DNA from: an uncultured Bacteroidales bacterium
GTDB lineage: Bacteria; Bacteroidota; Bacteroidia; Bacteroidales; UBA932
Direction of reading: 5' to 3'
NCBI GenBank assembly: GCA_946999645.1
Contig: CAMQDS010000008.1
Span: 34,248-98,247 of the forward strand
Length of the DNA stretch: 64,000 bases
Numbering within the stretch: position 1 is the first letter of the stretch; the number at the start of each line of letters is the position of its first letter. The notes under the pieces were generated by a model. The model searched no databases, was not told the DNA's origin, and saw nothing but the letters and a program-made list of their open reading frames with translations. This document shows positions 35,510-45,246 of the stretch, piece after piece. A program made the translations under genes and the position numbers.

Positions 35510-37654
35510 ATGGAAAATATACAGAATAAGTTTAGCAACTATGATAGTGATGGTCAAGCCCTTATAGAAAAGGCTTACATATTTGCTACTTCAGTTTTGA
35601 AGGAAGATACAAGGTACAATGGAAAACCATTTATCGAACATCCTTTAAATATAGCATCAATAGTTTCCAACGAGATAGGTCTGCCTGCAGAATGTATCGC
35701 TGCAGTCTTTCTCCATGAATCCATACGAAAACACCCAGATATAGATATAAAAAAAGAAGGCTTCCCAACTGAAGTATACAAAATGGTAGAAGGGTTGAAT
35801 AATATAGCAACCATTAAGCCGAAAGATACACGGTTAGAGGCAGAAAAGTATAAGAAGTTAATAGTACAGTACTCCACAGACCCGAGAGTTACCTTACTTA
35901 AAATCGCTGACAGACTTGAAGTTATGCGTAACCTCGAGATGTTTCCTAAACTATCAAAAGAAAGGAAAGTACTTGAAACCCTTATGCTGTATATTCCATT
36001 GGCTCATCAACTTGGAATGTATAATATAAAAAGTGAATTGGAAGATATATATTTTCGGTTTGCCGAGCCTGAGGAGTACAGACATATTACTAATAAACTG
36101 AAAGCAACTGAAAAAGATAGAATTAAACTTTCAGAAGAATTTATAGAACCACTTAAAAAAGAACTATCGGACGCAGGAATATCATATAAGTTAAAGGTTA
36201 GGACAAAAACTGCATATTCCATACATAAAAAAATGGTAAAGCAAAAAGTACCATTTGAGGGAGTTTTTGATGTCTTTGCAATAAGACTTATAATTGATTG
36301 TAAAGGAAATAGAAAAGAAGAGCAAGACATATGTTGGAAGGTATATTCCTATGTAACAGCCGAATATGAACCTGATACGGATAGGCTGAGGGACTGGATT
36401 ACAACACCTAAGCCAAACGGATACGAATCATTACACATTACAGTTAAAAACCGCAGGAACGCGTACATTGAAGTACAGATTAGGACAAAAAGAATGGATG
36501 AAATTGCAGAGAACGGTCATGCTTCTCACTGGTCCTATAAAGGAATAGAACACGAAGAAGGGTTAGACAAGTGGCTACAAAGTGTAAGATATAATCTGGA
36601 ACATACTCAGGATATGAATTCAGATGACCTTCCACAGCCCCCCGATAAAGAGATTTTTGTATTTACACCCTCAGGTGAATTAAGAATATTATCAAAAGGA
36701 GCATCAGTACTGGATTTTGCTTTCAACATTCATTCTAACTTAGGAACAAAATGCACCGGAGGCAAAGTAAATGGTAAAGCAGTCAGCATAAAAGAGAAAC
36801 TCAAGACAGGGGATGTGGTGGAGATAATGAGCGGCAAAAACCAGAAACCTTCCGCTGACTGGATGAATTTTGTAGTATCGTCAAAAGCGAGGACAAAGAT
36901 ACGTCAAATGCTGCATGAGGAAGAATATAAGAAAGCAGCAGAAGGCAGAGAAATCATCGAACGACGCCTGAAAAATTGGAAAATGGATTTCCCGGACGAT
37001 AAGGTTGCAGACCTTATGAAAAAAATGCACTATAATTCGGTTAATTCATTCTTTGCCGCAATCGGGGATGGGAGTATAGATATAAATACTATAAAAAATT
37101 ATATCATTGAATCTGACAAAGAACTACACGAAATAGAGGAGGCGGAAAAGGAAAATGAAGAAAGCGCAAAGAAAGGCTGGAGTTCTTACTGGTCTGGAGA
37201 TGATATTCTTGTAATAAATTCAAGAAATCTAAAAGGTCTTGATTACAAAATGGCAAAATGTTGCAACCCAGTATTTGGTGATGACGTATTTGGCTTTGTA
37301 ACAAGAGATTCGGGCATAAAAGTACATAGGATGTCCTGTCCTAATGCAGCAAGGCTTATTGAAATGTATCCATATAGAATACAAAAATTAAAGTGGGCTG
37401 ATACCCCGTCTTCCGGGACATTTCAAGTGACTTTAAGAGTAGTAGCTGCAATGGAGTCGTCTGTAATTAATCAGATAATGGATATAATCAATACGTTCAA
37501 AGCATCCCTGCGTTCTTTTAATGTAAATGAAAACCAACGCAACAGCACTTATGACATTTCTATGAACGTATCAGTGCCTTCAAATATGGAATTGGACAAG
37601 GTAGTATCACAGATCAAACAACTCAGGAATGTAATGAAAGTAAATAGAAAGTAA
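35510..37654 (+). CDS. rsh: RelA/SpoT homologue with altered HD motif
   Basis: 714 aa (p)ppGpp metabolic enzyme. Domains: HD hydrolase (about 15-170), synthetase (about 220-345), TGS (about 385-445, FVFTPSGELRILSKGASVLDFAF) and a C-terminal ACT-like region (about 640-714). The synthetase motifs are intact (RTKTAYSIHKKM, DVFAIRLI, PKPNGYESLHITV, EVQIRTKRMDEIAENGHASHWSYK). In the hydrolase the first metal-ligand His (FIEHP, about 44) and KIADRLE are present. However, the signature HD pair reads HE (FLHES, about 67-71), and the following ED motif is missing. That suggests synthetase-biased activity. It is coupled to uvrB by 3 bp. Confidence 0.92.
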   Translation: MENIQNKFSNYDSDGQALIEKAYIFATSVLKEDTRYNGKPFIEHPLNIASIVSNEIGLPAECIAAVFLHESIRKHPDIDIKKEGFPTEVYKMVEGLNNIATIKPKDTRLEAEKYKKLIVQYSTDPRVTLLKIADRLEVMRNLEMFPKLSKERKVLETLMLYIPLAHQLGMYNIKSELEDIYFRFAEPEEYRHITNKLKATEKDRIKLSEEFIEPLKKELSDAGISYKLKVRTKTAYSIHKKMVKQKVPFEGVFDVFAIRLIIDCKGNRKEEQDICWKVYSYVTAEYEPDTDRLRDWITTPKPNGYESLHITVKNRRNAYIEVQIRTKRMDEIAENGHASHWSYKGIEHEEGLDKWLQSVRYNLEHTQDMNSDDLPQPPDKEIFVFTPSGELRILSKGASVLDFAFNIHSNLGTKCTGGKVNGKAVSIKEKLKTGDVVEIMSGKNQKPSADWMNFVVSSKARTKIRQMLHEEEYKKAAEGREIIERRLKNWKMDFPDDKVADLMKKMHYNSVNSFFAAIGDGSIDINTIKNYIIESDKELHEIEEAEKENEESAKKGWSSYWSGDDILVINSRNLKGLDYKMAKCCNPVFGDDVFGFVTRDSGIKVHRMSCPNAARLIEMYPYRIQKLKWADTPSSGTFQVTLRVVAAMESSVINQIMDIINTFKASLRSFNVNENQRNSTYDISMNVSVPSNMELDKVVSQIKQLRNVMKVNRK

Positions 37655-37656
37655 TT

Positions 37657-38679
37657 CTATTTTTCAGCTATTCTATTATCCAAAGCCTTGCGAAAAGCAG
37701 CAGCATTTTTTAAATGCTCCTGGTATGAAGTTGCAAAGAGATGTTTCCCGTTCAATTCTGGGCTTGCACAAAAATATAGGAATTTATGTCCATCTGGATT
37801 AAGCACAGCATTCAAGGCTTCATAGGTAGGAACACATATAGGAGCAGGTGGAAGACCGGCATGTAAATATGTATTATATGGAGAATCTACTGCTATATGA
37901 TGCTTATAAATCCTATCTAACTTATAATCAAAACAATATGCCACTGTAGGGTCTGCCTGCAATTTCATCCCTATGCGATACCTGTTAAGGTAGACCCCCG
38001 CAATAGAAGGATACTCAGGTACATAATTAGACTCCCCCGTCACAATAGATGCCACAGTTGCCACTTCAATTTCGGAAAGTCCTAGACTTGCAGCTTTAGA
38101 CTTATTTTCATCAGTCCAAAATTTATCGTATGCCTGTTTTTGTTTATTCAATATATCTTTCATTGAAGCAGTCCAATAGAGATCGTATGTATTTCTCATG
38201 AATAGAGCAAAAGCATTTTCAGGAGTAAATCCGTAAGAGGCTAAAAGAGCCGTATCTCTAAGGGCTTCAAGCACTTCCGTAGTGTCTAACATCATTTGTC
38301 TGCTTATGGTTCTTGCTAAGGCAGACCGCAAACGCAAACTACCGGACAAGACCAAATGCACAGGAGACTGCCACCCATAATTAAGCATACGATAGACATA
38401 CATACTTGAATTGGAAGATGTAATTGTATAATGTCCTGGCTTTATGTACTTTATGTTCTTAAATATTCCTTTAACGGATGATTTACAACGGACTTTACCA
38501 CTGGAAAGTATTGTTGATAACACTGCATCTGGTGAAGTGCCAGGATATACATACAACTCAACCTTTCCAGTAAAATTTGAGACCTTCCTGTCATAAAATA
38601 TCCTTGATAAATATATAATTCCAGATAGTATAACTAATAAGCAAGGTATTGACAACCAATATTTTCTACTAATTTTCAT
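37657..38679 (-). CDS. mltG: endolytic peptidoglycan transglycosylase MltG
   Basis: 340 aa with one N-terminal membrane anchor (YWLSIPCLLVILSGIIYLS). YceG/MltG cleaves nascent glycan strands in the periplasm and sets their length. The active-site region VASIVTGESNYVPEYPSIAGVYLNRYRIGMKLQADPTVAY matches the family ASIVEKET...LQSDPTVxY pattern and keeps the catalytic Glu (in TGES, about 218). Downstream YNTYLHAGLPPAPICVP is also typical. Its start overlaps the stop of the glucosaminidase gene by 4 bp. Confidence 0.9.
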   Translation of the reverse strand: MKISRKYWLSIPCLLVILSGIIYLSRIFYDRKVSNFTGKVELYVYPGTSPDAVLSTILSSGKVRCKSSVKGIFKNIKYIKPGHYTITSSNSSMYVYRMLNYGWQSPVHLVLSGSLRLRSALARTISRQMMLDTTEVLEALRDTALLASYGFTPENAFALFMRNTYDLYWTASMKDILNKQKQAYDKFWTDENKSKAASLGLSEIEVATVASIVTGESNYVPEYPSIAGVYLNRYRIGMKLQADPTVAYCFDYKLDRIYKHHIAVDSPYNTYLHAGLPPAPICVPTYEALNAVLNPDGHKFLYFCASPELNGKHLFATSYQEHLKNAAAFRKALDNRIAEK

Positions 38680-39755
38680 CTTAAAATAATCGTATCACCT
38701 TCCTTTGGAACATAGCCAGTTCCCATTTTATTCATTTTATATATAGATTTCAATTTCACTCCAAATCTTTGAGAAATTTCCCATAAAGATTCCCCGTCAT
38801 GATCTATTATATATTTATCAATGCCTTTTGCTGCCTTGTTTTTCTTAGGTCTCAAATACACGATTGTACCTGGCGAGAGTTCCACATCCTTATCCATATC
38901 ATTATACTTAAGGATTTCTCTTAGGAATAATTCATTATCAGTGGCTATAGATGATAAGGTTTCACCTTCCACTGAATAAATAAACGGTACTCCATTTTGA
39001 GAATACAATTGTCTTGATAATGAAAAATTAAAGGTTTCATCAGCATTCAAAGAACTGTATTTTTTTGGTGTTTCCAAACTTAATGGGGTCTGAGGAATAG
39101 ACATTTTTTCCTTACGTCTATTTTTTCTGTGCCGTTTTTTTCGTGCCTGTTTAATACTTTGTTTTTTATTCTCAGATATACTTTCAGTATCTTTTTCTAT
39201 AGTTTCTTCGTACACTGGGTCTTTCTCATCACCAGTCATCCTATCATACTCATACAATTTATAAGTTTCAATAAGATTTATAAGTTTTGACGGATATGAA
39301 GGGTCTGTGGCATACCCTGCTTTTTTAAGACCAAAAGCCCATGATTTGTAGTCAGTTATACTATTTTCAAATAAGGGTTTGTATCTATCTTGAAACCGTA
39401 AGAAGTCAGAATGATCTCTGTATGAATCTTCATCCGAATTATATACCCTGAAACATTCATTTTTACGGTCATCATCATGGGTCATCGTTTTACCAGTCCA
39501 ATTATGGCATTTTATACCAAAATGATTATTCCCCTTTTTTACAAGTTCAGAAAGACCACAATTTGACTCAAGCAGTCCCTGTGCAAGGGTTATACTGGCA
39601 GGCACACCGCTACGGTACATTTCGCGCACTGCCAAACGATGATATTTTCTTATATATTGTATTTGCAAAGATTCTCCAGACGAAAAAGCCGGGAATGTAA
39701 CTATCAAAGAAATAAGTGCTATCGTACAAAATTTCAAAAAAATCTTCAGGTTCAT
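38676..39755 (-). CDS. glucosaminidase-domain peptidoglycan hydrolase with LysM repeats
   Basis: 359 aa. Signal peptide, then a glucosaminidase domain (about 30-175). Family signatures are SITLAQGLLESNCGLSELV with catalytic-type Glu, NNHFGIKCHNW, FRVYNSDEDSYRDHSDFL and GYATDPSYPSKLINLIETY. A basic linker (KKRHRKNRRKEK) precedes two LysM domains at about 255-305 and 312-358 (YSVEGETLSSIATDNELFL, YIIDHDGESLWEISQRFGV). It hydrolyses the glycan backbone in the periplasm. Co-transcribed with mltG; together they form a wall-remodelling pair downstream of rnz. Confidence 0.9.
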   Translation of the reverse strand: MNLKIFLKFCTIALISLIVTFPAFSSGESLQIQYIRKYHRLAVREMYRSGVPASITLAQGLLESNCGLSELVKKGNNHFGIKCHNWTGKTMTHDDDRKNECFRVYNSDEDSYRDHSDFLRFQDRYKPLFENSITDYKSWAFGLKKAGYATDPSYPSKLINLIETYKLYEYDRMTGDEKDPVYEETIEKDTESISENKKQSIKQARKKRHRKNRRKEKMSIPQTPLSLETPKKYSSLNADETFNFSLSRQLYSQNGVPFIYSVEGETLSSIATDNELFLREILKYNDMDKDVELSPGTIVYLRPKKNKAAKGIDKYIIDHDGESLWEISQRFGVKLKSIYKMNKMGTGYVPKEGDTIILR

Positions 39756-39798
39756 CTGATTTTCAAACTATAGAATTTCAATTTAATATTATAATACA

Positions 39799-40728
39799 TT
39801 AAACATGCCTAACTAATGGAATATCAAAGGTATCTCCATCTGTAGTTGCATAAGTTTCAGGGAAAATTTCCCTACATTCTTTTTCATACTGATGTTCATC
39901 CTTACACCTCGATGAGTAATGTCCTATAAGCAATTTGTTTGTTTTAGCTTCTAATGCACATAATGCAGCATCAACTGTAGTGGAATGATGCCTCTGCACG
40001 GCAAGAGGAGCAAATTCCTTCAAATAAGTAGTTTCATGATACATCATACTTACACCTGAAATCCATTCATGCAATTCCTTAAAGGGTGCAGTGTCACTGA
40101 TGTAAGCATAACTTCTCGGTATATATGGCACATAAGCAGCAATATCATTCTTAATAACTTCACCGTTTTCCCGTATTATATCCTCCCCTCTCTTCAGAGT
40201 ACCAATTTCAGAAAGGTTAAGTCCATATTGACTAATTGCTTCCTTATATACATTATACATAGGCATTTTTTCCCTAAACATATATCCGAAAGTATCGATT
40301 TTATGATTTAGAGGAAAAGTTAATATTTCTATGTTCTTTGTAGAATATATAACCTCAGGAGACTTATAAGAAAGCGGATTAAACCGTATTTCATACGCAA
40401 GTCCTTCTCCGAAGTATGACTGAAAGAACTTAAGTATAGGACCGAAGTTTGATGGTGCATATATATTCAACGGCAGTGTCCTACCTTTCATCCCCAAGGT
40501 AGACAACAGTCCGAATATTCCAAAAATATGATCTCCATGTATATGGGATATAAATACAGAGTCTAATTTCATTATAGGAACTCTATATTTCACCATCTGC
40601 ATTTGGACACCGTCCCCGCAGTCTATTAAAAAGAAACGCCCATGTACATTCAGTACTTGGGCGCTCTGAAACTTTCCGGATACAGGCATAGCAGAAGCCG
40701 TACCTAGTATCCTGAGATTAAAATCCAT
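39799..40728 (-). CDS. rnz: ribonuclease Z
   Basis: 309 aa metallo-beta-lactamase-fold endonuclease that matures tRNA 3' ends. The zinc motif SHIHGDHIFG (about 60-69) is canonical. Further His/Asp ligands are in FPLNHKIDTFGY, YISDTAPF, MYHETTYLKEFA and QRHHSTTVDAA, followed by LLIGHYSSR. The start lies 5 bp after the rpsA stop, so rpsA, rnz and the two wall enzymes may form a single transcript. Confidence 0.95.
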   Translation of the reverse strand: MDFNLRILGTASAMPVSGKFQSAQVLNVHGRFFLIDCGDGVQMQMVKYRVPIMKLDSVFISHIHGDHIFGIFGLLSTLGMKGRTLPLNIYAPSNFGPILKFFQSYFGEGLAYEIRFNPLSYKSPEVIYSTKNIEILTFPLNHKIDTFGYMFREKMPMYNVYKEAISQYGLNLSEIGTLKRGEDIIRENGEVIKNDIAAYVPYIPRSYAYISDTAPFKELHEWISGVSMMYHETTYLKEFAPLAVQRHHSTTVDAALCALEAKTNKLLIGHYSSRCKDEHQYEKECREIFPETYATTDGDTFDIPLVRHV

Positions 40729-40733
40729 AAAGA

Positions 40734-42578
40734 TTATTCACCTTTTTCAAGTTTATCTTTGAGGGCAGCCAGTTCTGATATATCTCCGAGTGTTGTCTTC
40801 TCAATGTTGGAGTTTAGTTTCTTTACTGACTTCTTAGTATTATCTGCCTCAGCAGCCTCTTTTGCCTCTTTCACTTCCTGATATGTTCTTGTATGAGAAA
40901 GAAGGATTCTTCTTGTACTTCTTCTAAGTTCAATCACTTTAAACTTAAGGGTTTCACCTGCAACAGCTGGTTTGCCATCCTCTTTAACAAGTTCACGAGA
41001 GAAGCAGAAAGCCTCATTACCATCTTCAAGGTTGATTGTAGCACCCTTATCATTTACTGAAGCGATAGTTGCTTCAAGTTCTGTTCCTACAGGATACTTA
41101 GTTTCCAAATCATCCCATGGATTTGTTGTAAGTTGTTTATGACCAAGACTTAGTTTATGGTTAGCCTCATCAAAGTCAAGAATCATTACATCAATCTTAT
41201 CACCAGGCTGTACCATCTCTGAAGGATGTTTAATCTTGTCCCAAGAAAGGTCGCTAATATGAATAAGACCTTCTATGCCATCTTCAAGTTCTGCAAACAC
41301 ACCGAAGTTGGTAATATTGCGAACAATTGCAGAATGTTGTGTACCTACAGGATATTTTTCACGAATGTTATCCCATGGATTAGGAACAAGTTGTTTAAGA
41401 CCAAGTGACATCTTTCTTGTCTCTCTATCTATTGAAAGCACCTGAGCTTCTACTTCGTCACCGACTTTAAGGAAATCCTGAGCTATACGAAGCCTTGGAG
41501 ACCAAGACATCTCTGATACATGAATAAGTCCTTCAACACCAGGCATAATCTCAACGAATGCACCGTAATCAGCGATAAGAACAACTTTACCCTTAACCTT
41601 GTCACCTGCTTTAAGATCAGGATCCAAGTTATCCCATGGATGAGATGAAAGTTGTTTAAGACCAAGGGCTATACGTTTCTGCTGCTCGTTGAAATCAAGA
41701 ACAACAACTTTAATCTTTTCATCCAACTTAACAACTTCCTCAGGATTGTTGATACGTCCCCAAGAAAGGTCTGTAATGTGAATAAGACCGTCTACGCCAC
41801 CTAAATCAACGAATACACCATATGAGGTAATATTTTTAACTGTACCTTCAAGGATCTGACCTTTTTCGAGTTTACCAATAATTTCACTCTTGAGTTTTTC
41901 AAGTTCATCCTCAAGAAGAGCCTTATGTGATACTACAACATTACGGAATTCCTGATTTATCTTAACAATCTTGAAATCCATTGTCTGCTCAACATAAGCA
42001 TCATAGTCACGTATTGGTTTTATATCTATCTGAGAACCTGGCAAGAATGCTTCGATACCGAATACATCCACTATCATACCACCCTTTGTACGTGTCTTAA
42101 TGAAGCCCTTAACAATATCACCATTGTCGTAAGCAGCATTTACCATATCCCAAGAGCGTAATTGACGTGCTTTTTTGTGAGAAAGAACAAGTTGACCTCT
42201 CTTGTCTTCAACAGACTCAACATAAACCTCAACTTTGTCCCCTACCTTAAGTTCTGGATTGTAGCGGAACTCAGGAGCCATTATCACTCCTTCACTCTTG
42301 TATCCGATATTAACGATAACCTCCCTCTTTGAGATTGCGGTAACCGTACCTTCTACAACTTCATTTTCAACAACCCTTGAAAGAGTATTGGTATAAGCCT
42401 CTTCAATCTTAGACTTATCTTCATTTCCATAAACTGAAGCCTCACTTTCATATGCATCCCAATCAAACTTTTCTGGGTCTATTGAAGCATTCAAAGCAAC
42501 TTTCGGTGTTTCTTTTTTAGCAGTTTCAGCAGCTTCTTCCTGCTGCGGCATTTCTGCAAGATTCTTATTTTCTTCCAT
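40734..42578 (-). CDS. rpsA: 30S ribosomal protein S1
   Basis: 614 aa with six S1 RNA-binding repeats: about 75-140, 155-220, 240-310, 325-397, 410-482 and 497-565. The recurrent pattern is GxVxxIxxxGxxVxxxxxVEGLIHxSxMSW. An acidic, Gln/Glu-rich N-terminus (about 1-40) is typical of Bacteroidetes S1. It helps 30S subunits capture mRNA, which matters in a phylum with weak Shine-Dalgarno use. A good promoter lies upstream at 42,654-42,683. Confidence 0.97.
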   Translation of the reverse strand: MEENKNLAEMPQQEEAAETAKKETPKVALNASIDPEKFDWDAYESEASVYGNEDKSKIEEAYTNTLSRVVENEVVEGTVTAISKREVIVNIGYKSEGVIMAPEFRYNPELKVGDKVEVYVESVEDKRGQLVLSHKKARQLRSWDMVNAAYDNGDIVKGFIKTRTKGGMIVDVFGIEAFLPGSQIDIKPIRDYDAYVEQTMDFKIVKINQEFRNVVVSHKALLEDELEKLKSEIIGKLEKGQILEGTVKNITSYGVFVDLGGVDGLIHITDLSWGRINNPEEVVKLDEKIKVVVLDFNEQQKRIALGLKQLSSHPWDNLDPDLKAGDKVKGKVVLIADYGAFVEIMPGVEGLIHVSEMSWSPRLRIAQDFLKVGDEVEAQVLSIDRETRKMSLGLKQLVPNPWDNIREKYPVGTQHSAIVRNITNFGVFAELEDGIEGLIHISDLSWDKIKHPSEMVQPGDKIDVMILDFDEANHKLSLGHKQLTTNPWDDLETKYPVGTELEATIASVNDKGATINLEDGNEAFCFSRELVKEDGKPAVAGETLKFKVIELRRSTRRILLSHTRTYQEVKEAKEAAEADNTKKSVKKLNSNIEKTTLGDISELAALKDKLEKGE

Positions 42579-42653
42579 CTAAAAATTAAATAAAAATTAG
42601 TAGTTAAACATTATGTATTGTACCATCTGGAATAACCCAGACAAAATGGTGTG

Positions 42654-42683
42654 CAAAGTTAATTAAAAAATTGATAATCCAAT
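42654..42683 (-). promoter_or_regulatory. promoter of rpsA
   Basis: On the minus strand: TTG, 18-19 bp, then TAACTTTG followed by CAC, close to the Bacteroidetes consensus, about 76 bp before the start codon. Confidence 0.6.
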
Positions 42684-42699
42684 GATTGAAATATTTTTT

Positions 42700-43647
42700 C
42701 TACAACATCTTACGCTTCTTAAATATAACCAAGATTATCACGAAACAAATTATCATTATAAACAAAAGAAGAAGCCAAGTATATTTCCAATTTGTTAGAG
42801 GAAGAAAGACGTTCATACCATAAAAACTTGTCAAAAGTGTAGGAGGCGTAAGTAATAAAGTTATCACTGTAAATATCTTCATTATCTCATTCTGCTTAAC
42901 GTTAATAAGACCTACTACAGTTTCTTGCAGATATTCAAGTCTTTCAAAACTAAAATTAGTATGATTGATAAGTGACTGTATATCCTGCAGGAGGACATTA
43001 AACTTAGGTTCCAATTCATAAGGATACTTGTCACTCTTGATTATATTCAATATAAGACGCTGTTTATCAACTATGTTTTCCCGTACAAGCATAGTATTCT
43101 CTTGAAGTTGATTAATATCCAGGAGCAGATCTTCATTTATATCATAACTTTGATTAATCCGTCTGCTGTATTGGGTAATTTCTTTTGTCATAAGCTCAAT
43201 CATATCAGCGTCAAGGTCAATTCGTTGATCGAGTATATTTACAAAAACCCAGTAACCGTTAGGAAAAAGTTTCGGTCTTGCTGCCAATTTGCGTTGAAGT
43301 TCGGTAAAACTTCTAATAGGAACATCCCGGAGGGTAGTCAGTAAAGTACCTACTATTGTGAAAGACACAGCCACCATAGAATATTCTTCAGGACCTGGTA
43401 TCAAGAAGTTGGTATTAGCAAAAATAGCCGTCTCTGTTTCGGAAAAACGAGAAGAACTCTCAATTTCCTCCGCCTGTGCTCTACTCTGTATATCTGTTCC
43501 AAGGAAAGACTCCACTGCACGCTTTTCATCACCTTCCGGTGAAAACAAATCGATCCATATTACATCTTCTTTGTTCAGTTTAATCAAATCTGTTTCCGAT
43601 TGGGAAACCAATATTTGATCATTAGATGAATAAAAGATATCTATCAT
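42700..43647 (-). CDS. corA: CorA-family magnesium/divalent cation channel
   Basis: 315 aa. A large cytosolic alpha/beta funnel is followed by two C-terminal membrane helices (about 255-275 and 287-308). The selectivity signature YGMN ends the first helix (FYGMNVFLPL, about 278-287). The long helix with RENIVDKQRLILNIIKS is the gating stalk. The protein is a homopentamer in the inner membrane. An unusually strong AAAGGGAGGAAAG ribosome site precedes the ATG, and the transcript should carry a leader of about 115 nt (promoter at 43,769-43,800). Confidence 0.92.
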   Translation of the reverse strand: MIDIFYSSNDQILVSQSETDLIKLNKEDVIWIDLFSPEGDEKRAVESFLGTDIQSRAQAEEIESSSRFSETETAIFANTNFLIPGPEEYSMVAVSFTIVGTLLTTLRDVPIRSFTELQRKLAARPKLFPNGYWVFVNILDQRIDLDADMIELMTKEITQYSRRINQSYDINEDLLLDINQLQENTMLVRENIVDKQRLILNIIKSDKYPYELEPKFNVLLQDIQSLINHTNFSFERLEYLQETVVGLINVKQNEIMKIFTVITLLLTPPTLLTSFYGMNVFLPLTNWKYTWLLLLFIMIICFVIILVIFKKRKML

Positions 43648-43768
43648 AGCTCTTTCCTCCCTTTTAGGAATTTATCCCAATTTTTATAAGACCTCCCGGT
43701 CATACGGTTAATATCATAGACTTATCGTCTGGAAACAAGCGAGCCGATTGAAAAATCAAATCAGCCTG

Positions 43769-43800
43769 CAAATTTAAATATTTTAAAACTAAAAGCCAAA
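43769..43800 (-). promoter_or_regulatory. promoter of corA
   Basis: On the minus strand: TTTG, 20-bp spacer, TAAATTTG followed by CAGG, a full -33/-7 pair. It lies about 120 bp before the corA start, so the mRNA has a long leader. Confidence 0.8.
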
Positions 43801-43839
43801 TGGCCATTTATTTCAAGATGTGCATAAACTGCCGTATGG

Positions 43840-44475
43840 CTATGGCTTAAAGACTTGCCTGTTTAAAATTGAACGTCCGAGAGTCAATTCATCGGCATAT
43901 TCAAGATTGTCTCCAAATCCCAACCCCCTTGCAAGAGTCGACACTTTAATACCCAAAGGAGATAATAGTTTGTATATATACAATGATGTAGTATCGCCTT
44001 CGACATCTCCGCTCAATGCTAAAATCACCTCAATATCAGAAGCCACATTAGATGTTTCCACCAGTATTTTAACTCTTTCAACAAGTTCATTTATGGTAAT
44101 ATCAGACGGACCAATTCCATTTAAAGGAGATATTATACCTTTCAATACATGATACAGCCCATGATATTGTGAAGTATTTTCTATACTCATGACATCCCTA
44201 ATGCTTTCAACGACACAAATTGTATTACGGTTTCTTGTTTTATCAGCACATATAGAACACTCATCAGTATCTGAAATCATCATACATGAGCGGCAATATT
44301 TTACATCGTTACGAAGATTATTTATAGCAGATGTAAAATGACTTACATTTTCTTTTGGCTGACGCAAAAGATAAAGTGCAAGCCTTAAGGCATTATGACT
44401 GCCTATACCAGGAAGAGACTTAATAGCCTCAACAGCTTCCTCCAAAATGCGTGACGGATAGTTTTCTTTAATCAT
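43840..44475 (-). CDS. recR: recombination mediator RecR
   Basis: 211 aa. N-terminal helix-hairpin-helix (LPGIGSHNALRLALYLL, about 20-36), a four-Cys zinc finger (CRSCMMISDTDECSIC, about 57-72) and a Toprim domain (ICVVESIRDVMSIENT...YHVLKGIISPLNGIGP). The C-terminal Walker B-like ILALSGDVEGDTTSLYI is also present. With RecO it loads RecA on gapped DNA. Downstream of pnuC by 51 bp. Confidence 0.96.
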   Translation of the reverse strand: MIKENYPSRILEEAVEAIKSLPGIGSHNALRLALYLLRQPKENVSHFTSAINNLRNDVKYCRSCMMISDTDECSICADKTRNRNTICVVESIRDVMSIENTSQYHGLYHVLKGIISPLNGIGPSDITINELVERVKILVETSNVASDIEVILALSGDVEGDTTSLYIYKLLSPLGIKVSTLARGLGFGDNLEYADELTLGRSILNRQVFKP

Positions 44476-44526
44476 TTGCTCTTAACGATTTACGTAAGAC
44501 TTTGTAATAAAAGGAAGACAATAGTT

Positions 44527-45135
44527 TCATACTTCTATATACTTACCATTATTTTTCCAATATATATATCCGTATACAGCGGCAGCCGAGTATAGAAGAT
44601 ATAAAAAAGACATCCAATACATACCAGATATAAAGCATAATACAGATGACAATATATCTGCAACAATCCATATAAACCACTGATGAAGATAAGATTTTGC
44701 AAGCCATACAGTGCCTATTATACTCATAACCGTAACAATTGCGTCCATATAGGATTGTGCATCGTCCAGTAAATCAAGTATATACACAGCCAAAACTGAG
44801 CCAGCAATAAATAAGACAGAACTTATGACAACAGTCTTTATGTTAATTCTGTTAAGATGAATAGAAACAGGAACTTTATCATTAACACTCCTTGTAGTTT
44901 GTAAAACTTTGGCATCTTTTTTCCATTGAATAAGTCCCCAAACTGAGATTATAACATAATATATATTAAGTCCCATTGAGGCATAGAGTTGTCTGATTCC
45001 AAAGGAAAAAGCACAAGCAAGACCTGTGGCAATTCCTATGAACCACATTGCATTAGACTGTCTTATTTCTAAAATCAAATAAATTATGCCAGAAACAAGT
45101 GCCAATACTTCTATTGTCTGAATTACTATATTCAT
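44527..45135 (-). CDS. pnuC: PnuC-family nicotinamide mononucleotide/riboside (or vitamin) transporter
   Basis: 202 aa with about seven predicted membrane helices. Conserved QSNAMWFIGIATGLACAFSFG, INIYYVIISVWGLIQWKKD-type and YLHQWFIWIVADILSSVLCF segments match PnuC proteins, which catalyse facilitated diffusion of pyridine nucleosides. Some Bacteroidetes members (PnuT) carry thiamine and are preceded by a TPP riboswitch; none is seen here, so NAD-precursor uptake is the default. A TAATTTTG box lies at 45,174-45,181. Confidence 0.88.
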   Translation of the reverse strand: MNIVIQTIEVLALVSGIIYLILEIRQSNAMWFIGIATGLACAFSFGIRQLYASMGLNIYYVIISVWGLIQWKKDAKVLQTTRSVNDKVPVSIHLNRINIKTVVISSVLFIAGSVLAVYILDLLDDAQSYMDAIVTVMSIIGTVWLAKSYLHQWFIWIVADILSSVLCFISGMYWMSFLYLLYSAAAVYGYIYWKNNGKYIEV

Positions 45136-45173
45136 TCCAAGCTTTATATGATTATTTTTAGTATGACGATATG

Positions 45174-45210
45174 CAAAATTACCAATATTTTTGAGTTTAT
45201 TCTAAATTTG
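45174..45210. promoter_or_regulatory. divergent -7 boxes for pnuC and bcp
   Basis: TAATTTTG on the minus strand at 45,174-45,181 faces pnuC and TAAATTTG on the plus strand at 45,203-45,210 faces bcp. Both fit TAnnTTTG; neither has a clear -33. Confidence 0.5.
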
Positions 45211-45246
45211 CTTAATTTTAGAATTTATATATAAAAATATATTATT

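Noticed and set aside
44527..45246. TPP riboswitch upstream of the PnuC-family gene
   Set aside because: The space between the divergent genes is only about 110 bp and lacks the conserved TPP-aptamer sequence.
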